Source: an uncultured Aliivibrio sp. (lineage in GTDB: Bacteria > Pseudomonadota > Gammaproteobacteria > Enterobacterales > Vibrionaceae). Taken from it: 64,000 nt of DNA. Position 1 is the first letter of the stretch, and each line of letters begins with the position of its first letter. Under the pieces are notes generated by a model that saw nothing but the letters and a program-made list of their open reading frames with translations, did no database searches and was not told where the DNA came from. The position numbers and the translations under genes are program-made. Location: positions 1-64,000 of the forward strand of contig NZ_CAMLHO010000010.1 of NCBI RefSeq assembly GCF_946479765.1, in the 5' to 3' direction. Positions 42,913 through 52,391 of this stretch are shown piece after piece.

Positions 42913-43650
42913 TTAGTGGACATCGCGCCAATATTCTTTCTTAAGTAAATAACAAACAAAAGCGAATATCACTAAAAAACCCATCACCCACCAACCTAAA
43001 CGATGACGTTCAAGCTGTACCGGATCACCTGAGTATTCTAAAAAGTTAACTAAATCACGAACAGCAGCATCATATTCACCAGAGCTCAGCTCACCCGTGC
43101 CATCAGATTCAACCCCTACTACCACTTTATGTTCAACACCATTAACTATTGTTGTTTCATAAATCGGAGTAGTTACGCCTTGTAGTTCTTGAAGAACATG
43201 CGGCATACCAACGCTTGGGAATACCATATTATTTACACCAAATGGACGTGTTTGATCTGCATAAAAAGTGCGTAAATATGTGTATAACCAATCAGTACCA
43301 CGAACACGAGCCACAAGCGTTAGGTCCGGCGGTGGAGCACCAAACCAATTCGCAGCTTGTGTTTCTGGGATCGCATTTTCCATCAAATCACCAATTTTGG
43401 CATTTGGATCAAACACAAGATTATCCATCATCAAATCAACAGGGATCCCTAAATCCTCTGCAACTCGACCATAACGCTGATATTGAGTTGAATGACAACC
43501 AGCACAATAGTTCATAAATAACTTCGCACCATTTTGCAGTGATGCTTGATCACGAATATCATTATTTGCGCTATCTAACGGAACACCTGCTCCAGCAGCC
43601 ATTGCCATTGATGGCAACAAAGCAAAAAGTACTAAAATCAACTTTCTCAT
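42913..43650 (-). CDS. petC: Cytochrome c1 of the bc1 complex
   Basis: Haem c subunit of ubiquinol-cytochrome c reductase, 245 residues. A cleavable signal peptide (to about residue 19) is followed by the haem site CAGCH (Cys49, Cys52, His53); the axial methionine is probably the one in PSVGMPHVL. One C-terminal membrane anchor (WWVMGFLVIFAFVCYLL) ends in KKEYWRDVH. Starts within a 4-bp overlap with petB. Confidence 0.96.
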   Translation of the reverse strand: MRKLILVLFALLPSMAMAAGAGVPLDSANNDIRDQASLQNGAKLFMNYCAGCHSTQYQRYGRVAEDLGIPVDLMMDNLVFDPNAKIGDLMENAIPETQAANWFGAPPPDLTLVARVRGTDWLYTYLRTFYADQTRPFGVNNMVFPSVGMPHVLQELQGVTTPIYETTIVNGVEHKVVVGVESDGTGELSSGEYDAAVRDLVNFLEYSGDPVQLERHRLGWWVMGFLVIFAFVCYLLKKEYWRDVH

Positions 43651-44915
43651 TTAAATGTCACCCTCTCTGGTAATGGTTTTGTTTGTTCATTTTTACTGTA
43701 AACAAACAAAAGAACAAAGAACATAAAGTAAGTCAGACTGAATATTTGAGCCAATAACGTGTACAACGAGGTCGCAGGCAATGCACCTAAAATACCAAGA
43801 GCAATAAAGCTCACTGTAAACTGTGCAATATTCAATAAATGCAACTTACTACGGTAACGATATGAACGCACTTTACAGCGGTCTAACCATGGTAGAAGGA
43901 ACAGCACAACAATCGATGCACCCATTGCTGCAACACCAATTAACTTATCTGGTACCGCACGTAAAATGGCATAAAATGGAGTAAAGTACCAAACCGGGGC
44001 AATATGTTCGGGTGTTTTCAGTGGGTTCGCCGCTTCAAAGTTAGGTCCTTCTAGGAAATACCCCCCCATCTCTGGGTTAAAGAACAATACATAACAAAAG
44101 AAGAACAAGAAGCCCGCAACACCGATCATGTCTTTTACTGTGCCATAAGGATGAAACGGCACAGAATCAATGATGTTGTATTTCGTCGTATAATACTCGT
44201 GGAATTTAAACTGAGTCTTATGTTCGCCTTTGTCATCTTTTGCTTTTGGTTGTTTCAGCTCAATACCATCAGGATTATTTGAACCAACTTCATGTAGAGC
44301 AAGAACATGCAATACAACCAATAGCAGCAATACAATAGGTAACGCAATCACATGTAATGCAAAGAAACGGTTGAGCGTCGCCCCTGAAATTACATAATCA
44401 CCACGGATCCACAACGTCAAGTCATCACCAATAACTGGAATTGCACCAAATAGTGAAATAATAACCTGAGCACCCCAGTAAGACATCTGACCCCATGGTA
44501 ATAAATACCCCATGAACGCCTCAGCCATTAATATCAAGAAGATCAACATGCCAAATAGCCATAAGAGCTCACGAGGCTTCTGATAAGAACCATAAATCAA
44601 GCCACGATACATGTGAAGATATACCACTACAAAAAACGCTGATGCGCCTGTTGAGTGCATATAACGTAACAACCAACCGTAATCAACATCACGCATGATG
44701 TATTCAACAGAAGCAAATGCCCCTTCACCAGACGGAACATAGTTCATTGTTAACCAAATCCCTGTAATCAACTGATTAACAAGAACGAGCATAGCTAGTG
44801 ACCCAAAGAAATACCAAAAATTAAAGTTTTTTGGCATTGGGTACTCAGATAAATGCTTTTTATAGGCATTCATTGCAGGTAGACGTTTTTCTACCCAATC
44901 AAGTAATGGTTGCAT
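43647..44915 (-). CDS. petB: Cytochrome b of the bc1 complex
   Basis: Integral membrane subunit of 422 residues carrying hemes bL and bH, with about eight helices. Heme-ligand histidines are in YMHSTGASAFFVVVYLHMYRG and in HVIALPIVLLLLVVLHVLALH. The Qo-site motif is PVWYF (PEWY in mitochondria), as in many gammaproteobacteria. One-base overlap (TAATG) with petA and 4-bp overlap with petC show an operon. Confidence 0.97.
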   Translation of the reverse strand: MQPLLDWVEKRLPAMNAYKKHLSEYPMPKNFNFWYFFGSLAMLVLVNQLITGIWLTMNYVPSGEGAFASVEYIMRDVDYGWLLRYMHSTGASAFFVVVYLHMYRGLIYGSYQKPRELLWLFGMLIFLILMAEAFMGYLLPWGQMSYWGAQVIISLFGAIPVIGDDLTLWIRGDYVISGATLNRFFALHVIALPIVLLLLVVLHVLALHEVGSNNPDGIELKQPKAKDDKGEHKTQFKFHEYYTTKYNIIDSVPFHPYGTVKDMIGVAGFLFFFCYVLFFNPEMGGYFLEGPNFEAANPLKTPEHIAPVWYFTPFYAILRAVPDKLIGVAAMGASIVVLFLLPWLDRCKVRSYRYRSKLHLLNIAQFTVSFIALGILGALPATSLYTLLAQIFSLTYFMFFVLLFVYSKNEQTKPLPERVTFK

Positions 44916-45508
44916 TACGCTTCCCCTCCGTCATCAACCCCAATTAGGATACGAGTATCACTAAGGTACATATGTTTAGGAACCACAAGATTCAATGGCG
45001 CAGGTACGCCTTGGAATACTCGACCAGCCATATCAAACTTAGAACCATGGCACGGACAAAAGAAACCAGAATTAACGCCTTCAACTTGTTCACTAAAACT
45101 GTCAGGTAAATAGGTAGGTGAACAGCCAAGGTGAGTGCAGATCCCAACGGCTAAAAAGATTTCAGGCTTAATTGAACGATATGCATTTTGTGCATATTCT
45201 GGTTGTTGCTCTTCACCTGAAGATGGATCTCGAAGCTGACCATCAATCTCAGTTAATGATTGTAAAAGCGCTTCTGAACGACGTACTACCCATACAGGTT
45301 TTCCTCGCCATTCAACACGAACCATCTGCCCATTTTCAAGCTTACTGATGTCGACTTCAACCGGAGCACCTGCAGCTTTCGCTCGTGCACTCGGATTCCA
45401 AGATTTAATAAAAGGTACGGCTACCGCCACTGCTCCTAACCCACCAACAACCGCAGTTGTTGCAGTTAAGAAGCGACGTCGACCATTATTCACTGGCGCA
45501 TTGCTCAT
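44915..45508 (-). CDS. petA: Rieske iron-sulfur protein of the bc1 complex
   Basis: Rieske [2Fe-2S] subunit, 197 residues from the ATG at 45508, which has a GGAGAAAG ribosome-binding site; the longer frame from 45523 is weaker. The twin-arginine signal/anchor NGRRRFLTAT directs Tat export. Cluster ligands are Cys124 and His126 with Cys129 (CTHLGC) and Cys151, Cys153 and His154 (CPCHGS); Cys129-Cys153 should be the disulfide. First gene of petABC. Confidence 0.97.
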   Translation of the reverse strand: MSNAPVNNGRRRFLTATTAVVGGLGAVAVAVPFIKSWNPSARAKAAGAPVEVDISKLENGQMVRVEWRGKPVWVVRRSEALLQSLTEIDGQLRDPSSGEEQQPEYAQNAYRSIKPEIFLAVGICTHLGCSPTYLPDSFSEQVEGVNSGFFCPCHGSKFDMAGRVFQGVPAPLNLVVPKHMYLSDTRILIGVDDGGEA

Positions 45509-45674
45509 CCAACTTTCTCCCATGTGCTCTTTATGTAGTTTTTATTATGTCCATACATTTACGAGCTACGGCTAACTTTCAATGGTGTGATACAACTGAG
45601 CTTTTGATGCCCTAGACACTAAAAATAACCAAAGAATTTGTTCATAATTATTGTGCTGTTGTTTTAACCCATAA

Positions 45675-45703
45675 ATGATAAAGAAAACCTTACTTTTTGA
45701 CAA
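45675..45703 (-). promoter_or_regulatory. Candidate petABC promoter
   Basis: On the minus strand TTGTCA (45703-45698) and TATCAT (45680-45675) are exactly 17 nt apart, a good sigma-70 match upstream of petA. Confidence 0.6.
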
Positions 45704-45823
45704 GGTAAAGCTACTTTTTTGCAACATTTGTGAACTAGGTAGGCTTTTAAAAGCGGAAAGGAAGAAAAGACAAGAAAAGATAAGGAAATTCAAGTGTTAA
45801 AGAGTATGTGAACTCACAAAAAC

Positions 45824-45855
45824 AAAAAAAGCCCAGCATAAATGCTGAGCTTTTT
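45824..45855 (-). terminator. rpsI terminator
   Basis: A stem of about nine pairs with one mismatch (45831-45839 with 45842-45850) is followed on the minus strand by seven T residues. Confidence 0.9.
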
Positions 45856-45906
45856 CCACAATAACCAAAGTAGCTTTGAAACCAAAGCCACTTGGCAAGC
45901 GTAATA

Positions 45907-46299
45907 TTAACGCTTAGAGAATTGTGGTTTCTTACGAGCTTTACGTAGACCAACTTTCTTACGTTCAACGCAACGAGCGTCACGCGTAACATAACCAGCA
46001 GCACGTAGTGCAGGACGTAATGTTTCATCGAATTGCATAAGCGCACGTGTGATACCGTGACGGATCGCACCAGCTTGACCAGAAATACCACCACCAGAAA
46101 CAGTGATGAATAGGTCTAGTTTATCAGTCATTTCAACTAGCTCTAGAGGTTGATTAACAACCATACGTGCTGTTGGACGACTAAAGTAAACTTCAAGGCT
46201 GCGCTTGTTGATTACGATGTTGCCAGTACCCGGTTTGATAAAAACACGAGCTGCTGAACTTTTACGGCGACCAGTGCCGTAGTATTGATTCTCTGCCAT
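45907..46299 (-). CDS. rpsI: 30S ribosomal protein S9
   Basis: 130 residues, full length. The N-terminus [18 protein letters not shown], the core [19 protein letters not shown] and the C-terminal [25 protein letters not shown] match S9, whose basic tail reaches the P-site tRNA. It lies 15 bp after rplM. Confidence 0.99.
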   Translation of the reverse strand: MAENQYYGTGRRKSSAARVFIKPGTGNIVINKRSLEVYFSRPTARMVVNQPLELVEMTDKLDLFITVSGGGISGQAGAIRHGITRALMQFDETLRPALRAAGYVTRDARCVERKKVGLRKARKKPQFSKR

Positions 46300-46314
46300 T
46301 GCAATGATCCTCGG

Positions 46315-46743
46315 TTAAATGTCTAGTACTTGTGGTTGTTGAGCACTGTGGTTATGTTCAACGCCAGCGTAAACTTTAAGTTTACGGTACATAGCACGAC
46401 CAAGAGGACCACGTGGAAGCATACCTTTAACAGCTAATTCAATAACCATTTCAGGTTTACGAACAATCAGTTTCTCGAAAGAAATAGATTTTAGTCCGCC
46501 TGGGAACTCTGTGTGGCGGTAGTAGATCTTGCCAGCTGCTTTGTTACCAGTTACGCGTACTTTCTCTGCGTTGATAACGATGATGTAATCACCAGTATCT
46601 ACGTGAGGAGTGTATTCTGCTTTATGCTTGCCACGTAGGCGAGATGCGATTTCAGTTGCGATACGACCAAGAGTTTTCCCTTCTGCGTCTACAACATACC
46701 AGTCACGCTTTACAGCGGCTGGTTTAGCAACGAAAGTTTTCAT
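46315..46743 (-). CDS. rplM: 50S ribosomal protein L13
   Basis: 142 residues, full length, starting [20 protein letters not shown] and containing [20 protein letters not shown] and [19 protein letters not shown]. First gene of the rplM-rpsI operon. In E. coli L13 represses its own mRNA through the leader, and a structured leader is visible here too. Confidence 0.99.
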   Translation of the reverse strand: MKTFVAKPAAVKRDWYVVDAEGKTLGRIATEIASRLRGKHKAEYTPHVDTGDYIIVINAEKVRVTGNKAAGKIYYRHTEFPGGLKSISFEKLIVRKPEMVIELAVKGMLPRGPLGRAMYRKLKVYAGVEHNHSAQQPQVLDI

Positions 46744-46888
46744 GCTAATGATACCCGTTATTAAATAAATTCACTGATTAGGAGCTTTCGCTCCCACTGT
46801 ATATTTTCGAGCCCAGTCATCACCCCTTCGAGTGGTTGGCACTCTTGGCTATTAAGCCAGTACAGTAACGGTGGGTCGGAGGATTATA
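46744..46888 (-). promoter_or_regulatory. rplM promoter and structured leader
   Basis: On the minus strand a consensus TATAAT (46888-46883) is followed by a leader of about 130 nt. A stem GGAGC/GCTCC closed by a GAAA tetraloop (46794-46781) lies 37 bp before the start codon, and other short pairings are possible. This is a candidate L13 autoregulatory leader. No clear -35 is at standard distance. Confidence 0.45.
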
Positions 46889-47021
46889 GTGAAGCGTGAA
46901 GAAAAAATCACCTTTTTTTTGAAGATATTTCACATATTAGGTAAAAAAGGTAAAAAAAATGAATTTTGAACCTCATCACATCAAATAAACCTCTTAAATT
47001 ACAAAAACAAGGGGAAAATGA

Positions 47022-48167
47022 TTAAGATAAATGTTCTTTCGCTAAGTATTCCTGACTTTGCATTTCAATCAACCGAGACTGACAACGTTTAAATTCAAAC
47101 GTTAAGCGCCCTTTTTCATAAATACAGGCTAAATCCACCTCAGCAGAGATGATTAATTTGACGTTTCGCTCATAAAACTCATCAACCATCGCAATAAAAC
47201 GACGAGCCGCATCATCATTAAACTCCCCCATCACCTTAACATTAGAAAGTAAGACCGTATGATACAAGCGAGACAACTCTATATAGTCATGCTGGCTTCG
47301 TGCACTTTCACATAATGCCGAGAATTCAAAATGAACAACCCCATCACCTTCTGCTTTTACCTGTAGTTGGCGATGATTAATTTCAATAACTGTTGGCTTA
47401 TATTTACTTTCAGGCGTTAGCTTTTCAAAATACGTTTTCATATTCTGCTCTGCTTTTTCATCTAATGGAAAATGAAAGATCTCTGCCTGCTCTAATGTTC
47501 TTAAGCGATAGTCAATACCACTATCTACATTTACAATTTCACAGTGAGCCTCAATAAGCGCGATAGCAGGAAGAAAACGTGTACGCTGCAAACCATTACG
47601 ATACAAATCTTGAGGTGGTATATTTGATGTCGCCACCAAAGCGATCCCTCTCTCAAATAAAGCCTCTAATAAAGTAGCTAAAATCATCGCATCGGTAATG
47701 TCGGAGACAAAAAATTCATCAAAACAGATAATATCCGTTTCTTGTTTAAATTTGTCCGCCACAATTAATAGTGGGTCAGCCTGCTGTTGCAACGCCCCCA
47801 GTTCATCATGAACGCGCTGCATAAAACGATGGAAATGCACTCGCATCTTTCGTTTTGTCGGCAAAGAATCATAAAAGGTATCAACTAAATACGTTTTACC
47901 TCGTCCCACACCCCCCCAAAAATAAAGTCCTTTTTCTGGAATCAGTTTTTGCGGTTCCACTTTTTTAAAAAAGTGTTTCCACGATTTTTTAATCTCTGTC
48001 TGAGGAACTTTTAATACCAATAGGCGTCGATATAATTCATCTAAGTGCTCAACAGCACATTGTTGATCTCTATCATAATGAAAACCGTCTTGCTGTAAGT
48101 CGATATGATATTTTTCTAATGGCGTCATCAGTTTTAATCTTTTCTTTTGTTGATTGACTCTCTTCAT
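47022..48167 (-). CDS. zapE: ZapE, FtsZ-associated ATPase
   Basis: AAA+-like ATPase (YhcM/AFG1 family) of 381 residues that binds FtsZ late in constriction in E. coli. Walker A is GGVGRGKTYLVD (85-96) and Walker B IICFDEFFVSD; the sensor region has VATSNIPPQDLYRNGLQR. The start at 48167 has a weak ribosome-binding site; an ATG at 48128 (residue 14) is an alternative closer to the usual length. No clear terminator follows it before the rplM promoter. Confidence 0.93.
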   Translation of the reverse strand: MKRVNQQKKRLKLMTPLEKYHIDLQQDGFHYDRDQQCAVEHLDELYRRLLVLKVPQTEIKKSWKHFFKKVEPQKLIPEKGLYFWGGVGRGKTYLVDTFYDSLPTKRKMRVHFHRFMQRVHDELGALQQQADPLLIVADKFKQETDIICFDEFFVSDITDAMILATLLEALFERGIALVATSNIPPQDLYRNGLQRTRFLPAIALIEAHCEIVNVDSGIDYRLRTLEQAEIFHFPLDEKAEQNMKTYFEKLTPESKYKPTVIEINHRQLQVKAEGDGVVHFEFSALCESARSQHDYIELSRLYHTVLLSNVKVMGEFNDDAARRFIAMVDEFYERNVKLIISAEVDLACIYEKGRLTFEFKRCQSRLIEMQSQEYLAKEHLS

Positions 48168-48252
48168 AGTAGCATGATCTCAACATACTCAATGAGTGGG
48201 CTAACTCACAGTTATGCCGACTCATATTAATAAATATAACAAGGAGCTCTTC

Positions 48253-48708
48253 ATGGCTTGGACATACGCTTTAATCGGTTTAACCGTTGGTGTTATTGCT
48301 GGTTTTCTTATTTCCCGTGTTACGGTGCCTGGCATCAAACAACAAAAATCACTAAAACAAGACTTAGAAAAGTCAAAATATGAATTGGAACAATATCGAC
48401 AAGAATTGGTAGATCACTTCGCAACCAGCGCAACGATGTTAGAAGCATTGGCAAAAGATTTTAATAAGATGTATGACCATATGGCATCAACATCAAAAGA
48501 ATTAATGCCTAATTTGCCTGAGCAAGATAATCCATTTTCAAACCGTTTAGATGAAATGACACTTTCACCTGAGCTAAATAAAAAAACCGCGCACGTTAAA
48601 AATGAAATCAATAAACAACCAAAAGATTACGCCAACGGTGCGACCGGCTTATTAAATGATGAACCTGAGATCGATATCAGCGCAATAAAAGAAGATAAAA
48701 TCGCATAA
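48253..48708 (+). CDS. zapG: ZapG (YhcB), envelope-growth membrane protein
   Basis: DUF1043 protein of 151 residues (ZapG, also called LapD or YhcB). An N-terminal membrane helix (about 3-22, TYALIGLTVGVIAGFLISRV) is followed by a coiled coil (about 30-75) and a disordered tail. E. coli YhcB links cell division, peptidoglycan and phospholipid synthesis. The ATG at 48253 has an AAGGAG ribosome-binding site; the longer frame is rejected. Divergent from zapE. In many relatives degQ follows, but here degS does. Confidence 0.9.
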   Translation: MAWTYALIGLTVGVIAGFLISRVTVPGIKQQKSLKQDLEKSKYELEQYRQELVDHFATSATMLEALAKDFNKMYDHMASTSKELMPNLPEQDNPFSNRLDEMTLSPELNKKTAHVKNEINKQPKDYANGATGLLNDEPEIDISAIKEDKIA

Positions 48709-48855
48709 CATCAGAAAGTAAAATTAATGCTTAAAAAGGTTTTTGCATCATATACTCCAGCTAACATAGCAACAGTGTATTTTGATACTGAAACCTTTTT
48801 CATTTTTAACACATACATTCGACCAATCCTCCCTAAATTCAATCTCTACTTTTTA

Positions 48856-48907
48856 ATAACATTCAATGTTATCCTAACCCTCTATTTTTTGATTTTTAAA
48901 GGTTAGG
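48856..48907 (+). promoter_or_regulatory. Palindrome and RBS-covering hairpin upstream of degS
   Basis: Two inverted repeats precede degS: ATAACATT-C-AATGTTAT (48856-48872) and CCTAACC (48873-48879) pairing with GGTTAGG (48901-48907) around a 21-nt loop. The second arm overlaps AGGAAG (48905-48910), the degS ribosome-binding site. Confidence 0.45.
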
Positions 48908-48913
48908 AAGCCG

Positions 48914-49981
48914 ATGCTTTCATTTATATTGCGCTCTGCTATTATCGGAACTGCCACAGCGACAGTTCTGCTATTTGCCTTTCCTAACCTGCGTTCATCT
49001 ATTTCAATTGAATCTAACCAAGTCCATCAAGCCTCACAGCAAATAAGCGATCAAATTTCATTTAATTATGCAGTTCGACGTGCAGCTCCTGCTGTAGTAA
49101 ATATTTACAGCCGAAAATACAACAATGAAGACCGACTTCGATTAGATACTGAAGGCCTTGGTTCTGGCGTTATAGTCAGTGATAAAGGCTATATCATAAC
49201 GAACTATCATGTCGTTGCTGATGCAGATCAAGTCATTGTCGCTCTCCAAGATGGTCGTTTATTCAACGCCCAACTCATTGGTAAAGATAAACGTACCGAC
49301 CTCGCGGTATTACAAATTAAAGATACTAACCTCCCTGTAATTCCATTAAATCCAAATTATCAGGCTGATATTGGTGATGTGGTATTGGCTATTGGTAACC
49401 CTTATAACCTAGGACAAACAACCACCTTTGGTATTATTTCTGCCACAGGTCGTGCTGCTTTAAGTTCCGATGGCACCCAAGGATTGATTCAAACCGATGC
49501 GGCTATTAATAGAGGTAACTCTGGCGGAGCTCTTGTTAATACACGCGGAGAGTTAGTCGGGATAAATACAGCCTCTTTTCAGCAAGCAACCGACTTAGAA
49601 ACCTACGGGATCTCTTTTGCTATCCCCTACGCTCTCGCAGATAAGATCATGCGTCGTTTGATTACTGATGGACAAGTTATCCGAGGTTACATTGGCATCG
49701 ATGGTAGAGACATAAATCCAGCAATGGCTCGCCTAATGAATGCAGATAACATCAATGGTATCTTGGTCTTAGGAGTTGCCCCAAATAGCCCTGCGGAGAA
49801 GTCAGGCATCATAACTCAAGACATAATTACTAGCATTGATGGTAAGGGTGTAATAAATAGACAGAATGTAACCGATATTGTGACAGAGTTACGTCCAGGT
49901 ACTGAAGTCAATATAGATATCATCCGTAAAGGAATCGCTCAAACTATCCAAGTAACGATTGCTGAAGATCCTTCAAATTAG
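48914..49981 (+). CDS. degS: DegS, sigma-E stress sensor protease
   Basis: Periplasmic, membrane-anchored serine protease of 355 residues that senses misplaced outer-membrane proteins and makes the first cut in RseA, releasing sigma-E. An N-terminal membrane anchor (about 5-25) leads to the trypsin-like domain with catalytic His99 (TNYHVV), Asp129 (RTDLAVL) and Ser203 (RGNSGGAL). One PDZ domain (about 255-350) follows; DegP/DegQ have two, so the length and single PDZ fix the identity. Ribosome-binding site AGGAAG. Confidence 0.96.
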   Translation: MLSFILRSAIIGTATATVLLFAFPNLRSSISIESNQVHQASQQISDQISFNYAVRRAAPAVVNIYSRKYNNEDRLRLDTEGLGSGVIVSDKGYIITNYHVVADADQVIVALQDGRLFNAQLIGKDKRTDLAVLQIKDTNLPVIPLNPNYQADIGDVVLAIGNPYNLGQTTTFGIISATGRAALSSDGTQGLIQTDAAINRGNSGGALVNTRGELVGINTASFQQATDLETYGISFAIPYALADKIMRRLITDGQVIRGYIGIDGRDINPAMARLMNADNINGILVLGVAPNSPAEKSGIITQDIITSIDGKGVINRQNVTDIVTELRPGTEVNIDIIRKGIAQTIQVTIAEDPSN

Positions 49982-50060
49982 TTTTTTAATACCAATGCAA
50001 TTAAGTGATTTAGCTAGTAAGAATGAATAAGATAATTATTGGTATAATATTAATAGACAA

Positions 50061-50091
50061 AAAAATAGCGCATTATTCATGCGCTATTTTT
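50061..50091. terminator. Bidirectional terminator between degS and parC
   Basis: A 13-bp perfect stem (50061-50073 with 50079-50091, core ATAGCGCAT/ATGCGCTAT) with a 5-nt loop and A/T ends serves both convergent genes. Confidence 0.95.
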
Positions 50092-50108
50092 ATGTTTAGT
50101 TCATGAAC

Positions 50109-52388
50109 CTAAGCTGATTCACTCTCTTCGTTCGATGCATTTTCTCCATTCACATCAATACGCGTAACTCGCTGCAAGCCTCTTGGTAATAAACTACCGC
50201 GACGACCACGCTCTCCTCTAAAGTTATCTAAGTCACTAGGTTTCAAGCCTAACTTACGTTTACCAGCATAAAGTGTAACCGTCGCGCCTTGTGGCAATGG
50301 TAATAAGTGAGATAAAAACTCATCACGAGATTTAGAGCGAGCCGCTGGAATATTAATGATCTTGTTCCCTTTACCTTTACCTAGTTGTGGTAAATCTTTA
50401 ATTGGGAACAACAACATCCTACCTTCATTGGTGATAGCTAAAATCTCATCATTATCTAAATCAGAAACCACTTCAGGGTTCATCACTAGCGCATTTTCAG
50501 GTAGCGTCAATAACGTCTTACCATTCTTATTCTTCGATAGTAAATCACTTCCCTTACAAACAAAACCATAGCCCGCATCAGAGCTGATTAACCACGCTTG
50601 ATCTTCTTCCCCCATAACAACATGAGTAATTTGACTGCCTGCCGTTATATTCAATCGGCCCGTAATTGGTTCACCTTGGCTTCTTGCTGAAGGTAAAGTA
50701 TGCGATTCTAATGCGTAACTTCGACCATTACTCCCCATGAATACCGCAGGATCATTACTCTTACCACGCGCATGAGCTAGGTATTTATCACCCGATTTAT
50801 AATTTAACGTGGTTGGGTCAAGTTCATGTCCTTTCGCGTGACGGATCCAACCTTTATCAGAAAGAACAACCGTAATGGTTTCATTTGGGATAAGGTCACG
50901 TTCTGTTAATGCTTTCGCTTCTTCACGCTCAACCAGAGGAGAACGACGATCATCGCCAAACTTCTCTGCATCCGCTAAGATTTCTTTCTTAATTAACGTA
51001 CTTAAACGACGCTCAGAACCCAACAGTTTCTCAAGTTGATCACGCTCTTTCGCTAATTCATCTTGCTCGCCACGGATCTTAATCTCTTCCAGTTTTGCTA
51101 ACTGGCGAAGTTTAATCTCTAAAATGGCTTCCGCTTGAATCGCAGTTAAATCAAAGCGCGTCATTAACTGGTGTTTAGGATCGTCTTCTGTACGAATGAT
51201 TTCGATAACTTCATCGATATTCAAATACGCAGCTAATAAACCATCTAAAATATGTAAACGCGCTAATATTTTATCAAGACGATGCTGCAAACGTTTACGA
51301 ACCGTAGTGCGACGGAACTCAATCCATTCATTAAGAATGCTAACTAAGCCTTTCACTTTCGGACGTAAATCCAAACCAATCATGTTTAAATTCACACGGA
51401 AGCTTTTTTCAAGATCCGTAGAAGCAAACAAATGATTCATTAGTGGTTCAGCTTCAATGCGATTTGAACGAGGAACAATCACGATACGCGTTGGGTTTTC
51501 ATGATCCGATTCATCACGAAGATCTTCTACCATTGGTAGCTTCTTCGCTCGCATTTGGTTTGCTATTTGTTCTAGTAACTTACTGCCTGACACTTGATGC
51601 GGCAATGCGGAGATAACAATATCACCGCCTTCTTTATGCCATACCGCGCGCATTTTAATGCTGCCTCGGCCAGTATTGTAGATTTTCTTAATATCGCTAC
51701 GGGACGAGATAATTTCAGCTTCAGTTGGATAATCAGGCCCTTGGATAAAGTTCATTACTTCATCTAAATCAGCGTTAGGGTTATCCAATAAATGAACGGT
51801 CGCATTAGCAACTTCACGCACATTATGAGGTGGAATATCGGTAGCCATACCAACCGCAATACCCATAATGCCATTCAGCAATATATGAGGAAGACGCGCA
51901 GGTAAGATCTTTGGCTCTTTCATTGTGCCATCAAAGTTTGGCTGCCATTCAACCGTACCTTGGCTTATCTCACCAAGTAATACATCAGCAAACTTCGATA
52001 ATTTTGATTCGGTATAACGCATTGCTGCGAACGATTTTGGATCATCCGGCGCACCCCAGTTACCCTGACCATCTACCAGTGGGTAGCGGTAAGAGAAAGG
52101 CTGAGCCATTAATACCATCGCTTCATAACAAGCTGAGTCACCGTGTGGATGGTATTTACCTAATACATCACCAACCGTACGAGCCGATTTTTTGTATTTT
52201 GCATTCGCAGATAAACCAAGCTCTGACATCGCATAGATAATACGACGTTGAACGGGTTTCAAACCATCACCAATATAAGGTAATGCGCGATCCATTATTA
52301 CGTACATGGAGTAGTTTAGATAAGCGTCTTCTGTAAACTTGCGCAATGGAAGTTGTTCAACACCTTCTAAGGACATTTCTGCACTCAT
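50109..52388 (-). CDS. parC: Topoisomerase IV subunit A
   Basis: DNA-cutting subunit of topoisomerase IV, which unlinks daughter chromosomes; 759 residues. The quinolone-resistance region reads [19 protein letters not shown] with Ser85 and Glu89, the susceptible-type residues, and the active-site tyrosine lies in [10 protein letters not shown]. The C-terminal beta-pinwheel fills about residues 500-740. It lies 3 bp after parE. Distinguished from GyrA by its shorter length and by adjacency to parE. Confidence 0.97.
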   Translation of the reverse strand: MSAEMSLEGVEQLPLRKFTEDAYLNYSMYVIMDRALPYIGDGLKPVQRRIIYAMSELGLSANAKYKKSARTVGDVLGKYHPHGDSACYEAMVLMAQPFSYRYPLVDGQGNWGAPDDPKSFAAMRYTESKLSKFADVLLGEISQGTVEWQPNFDGTMKEPKILPARLPHILLNGIMGIAVGMATDIPPHNVREVANATVHLLDNPNADLDEVMNFIQGPDYPTEAEIISSRSDIKKIYNTGRGSIKMRAVWHKEGGDIVISALPHQVSGSKLLEQIANQMRAKKLPMVEDLRDESDHENPTRIVIVPRSNRIEAEPLMNHLFASTDLEKSFRVNLNMIGLDLRPKVKGLVSILNEWIEFRRTTVRKRLQHRLDKILARLHILDGLLAAYLNIDEVIEIIRTEDDPKHQLMTRFDLTAIQAEAILEIKLRQLAKLEEIKIRGEQDELAKERDQLEKLLGSERRLSTLIKKEILADAEKFGDDRRSPLVEREEAKALTERDLIPNETITVVLSDKGWIRHAKGHELDPTTLNYKSGDKYLAHARGKSNDPAVFMGSNGRSYALESHTLPSARSQGEPITGRLNITAGSQITHVVMGEEDQAWLISSDAGYGFVCKGSDLLSKNKNGKTLLTLPENALVMNPEVVSDLDNDEILAITNEGRMLLFPIKDLPQLGKGKGNKIINIPAARSKSRDEFLSHLLPLPQGATVTLYAGKRKLGLKPSDLDNFRGERGRRGSLLPRGLQRVTRIDVNGENASNEESESA

Positions 52389-52391
52389 TTG

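Larger units (their letters stand above)
45509..45906. other. rpsI-petA intergenic region (398 bp)
   Basis: It holds the rpsI terminator (45824-45855) and the petABC promoter (45675-45703). A 73-codon minus-strand frame starting with TTG at 45793 spans the promoter; it has no good ribosome-binding site and is not called. The promoter position gives a petA leader of roughly 160 nt whose role is unknown. Confidence 0.6.

Noticed and set aside
45572-45793. 73-codon minus-strand frame with a signal-peptide-like start upstream of petA
   Set aside because: It starts with TTG, lacks a ribosome-binding site, overlaps the petABC promoter and has AT-driven composition.
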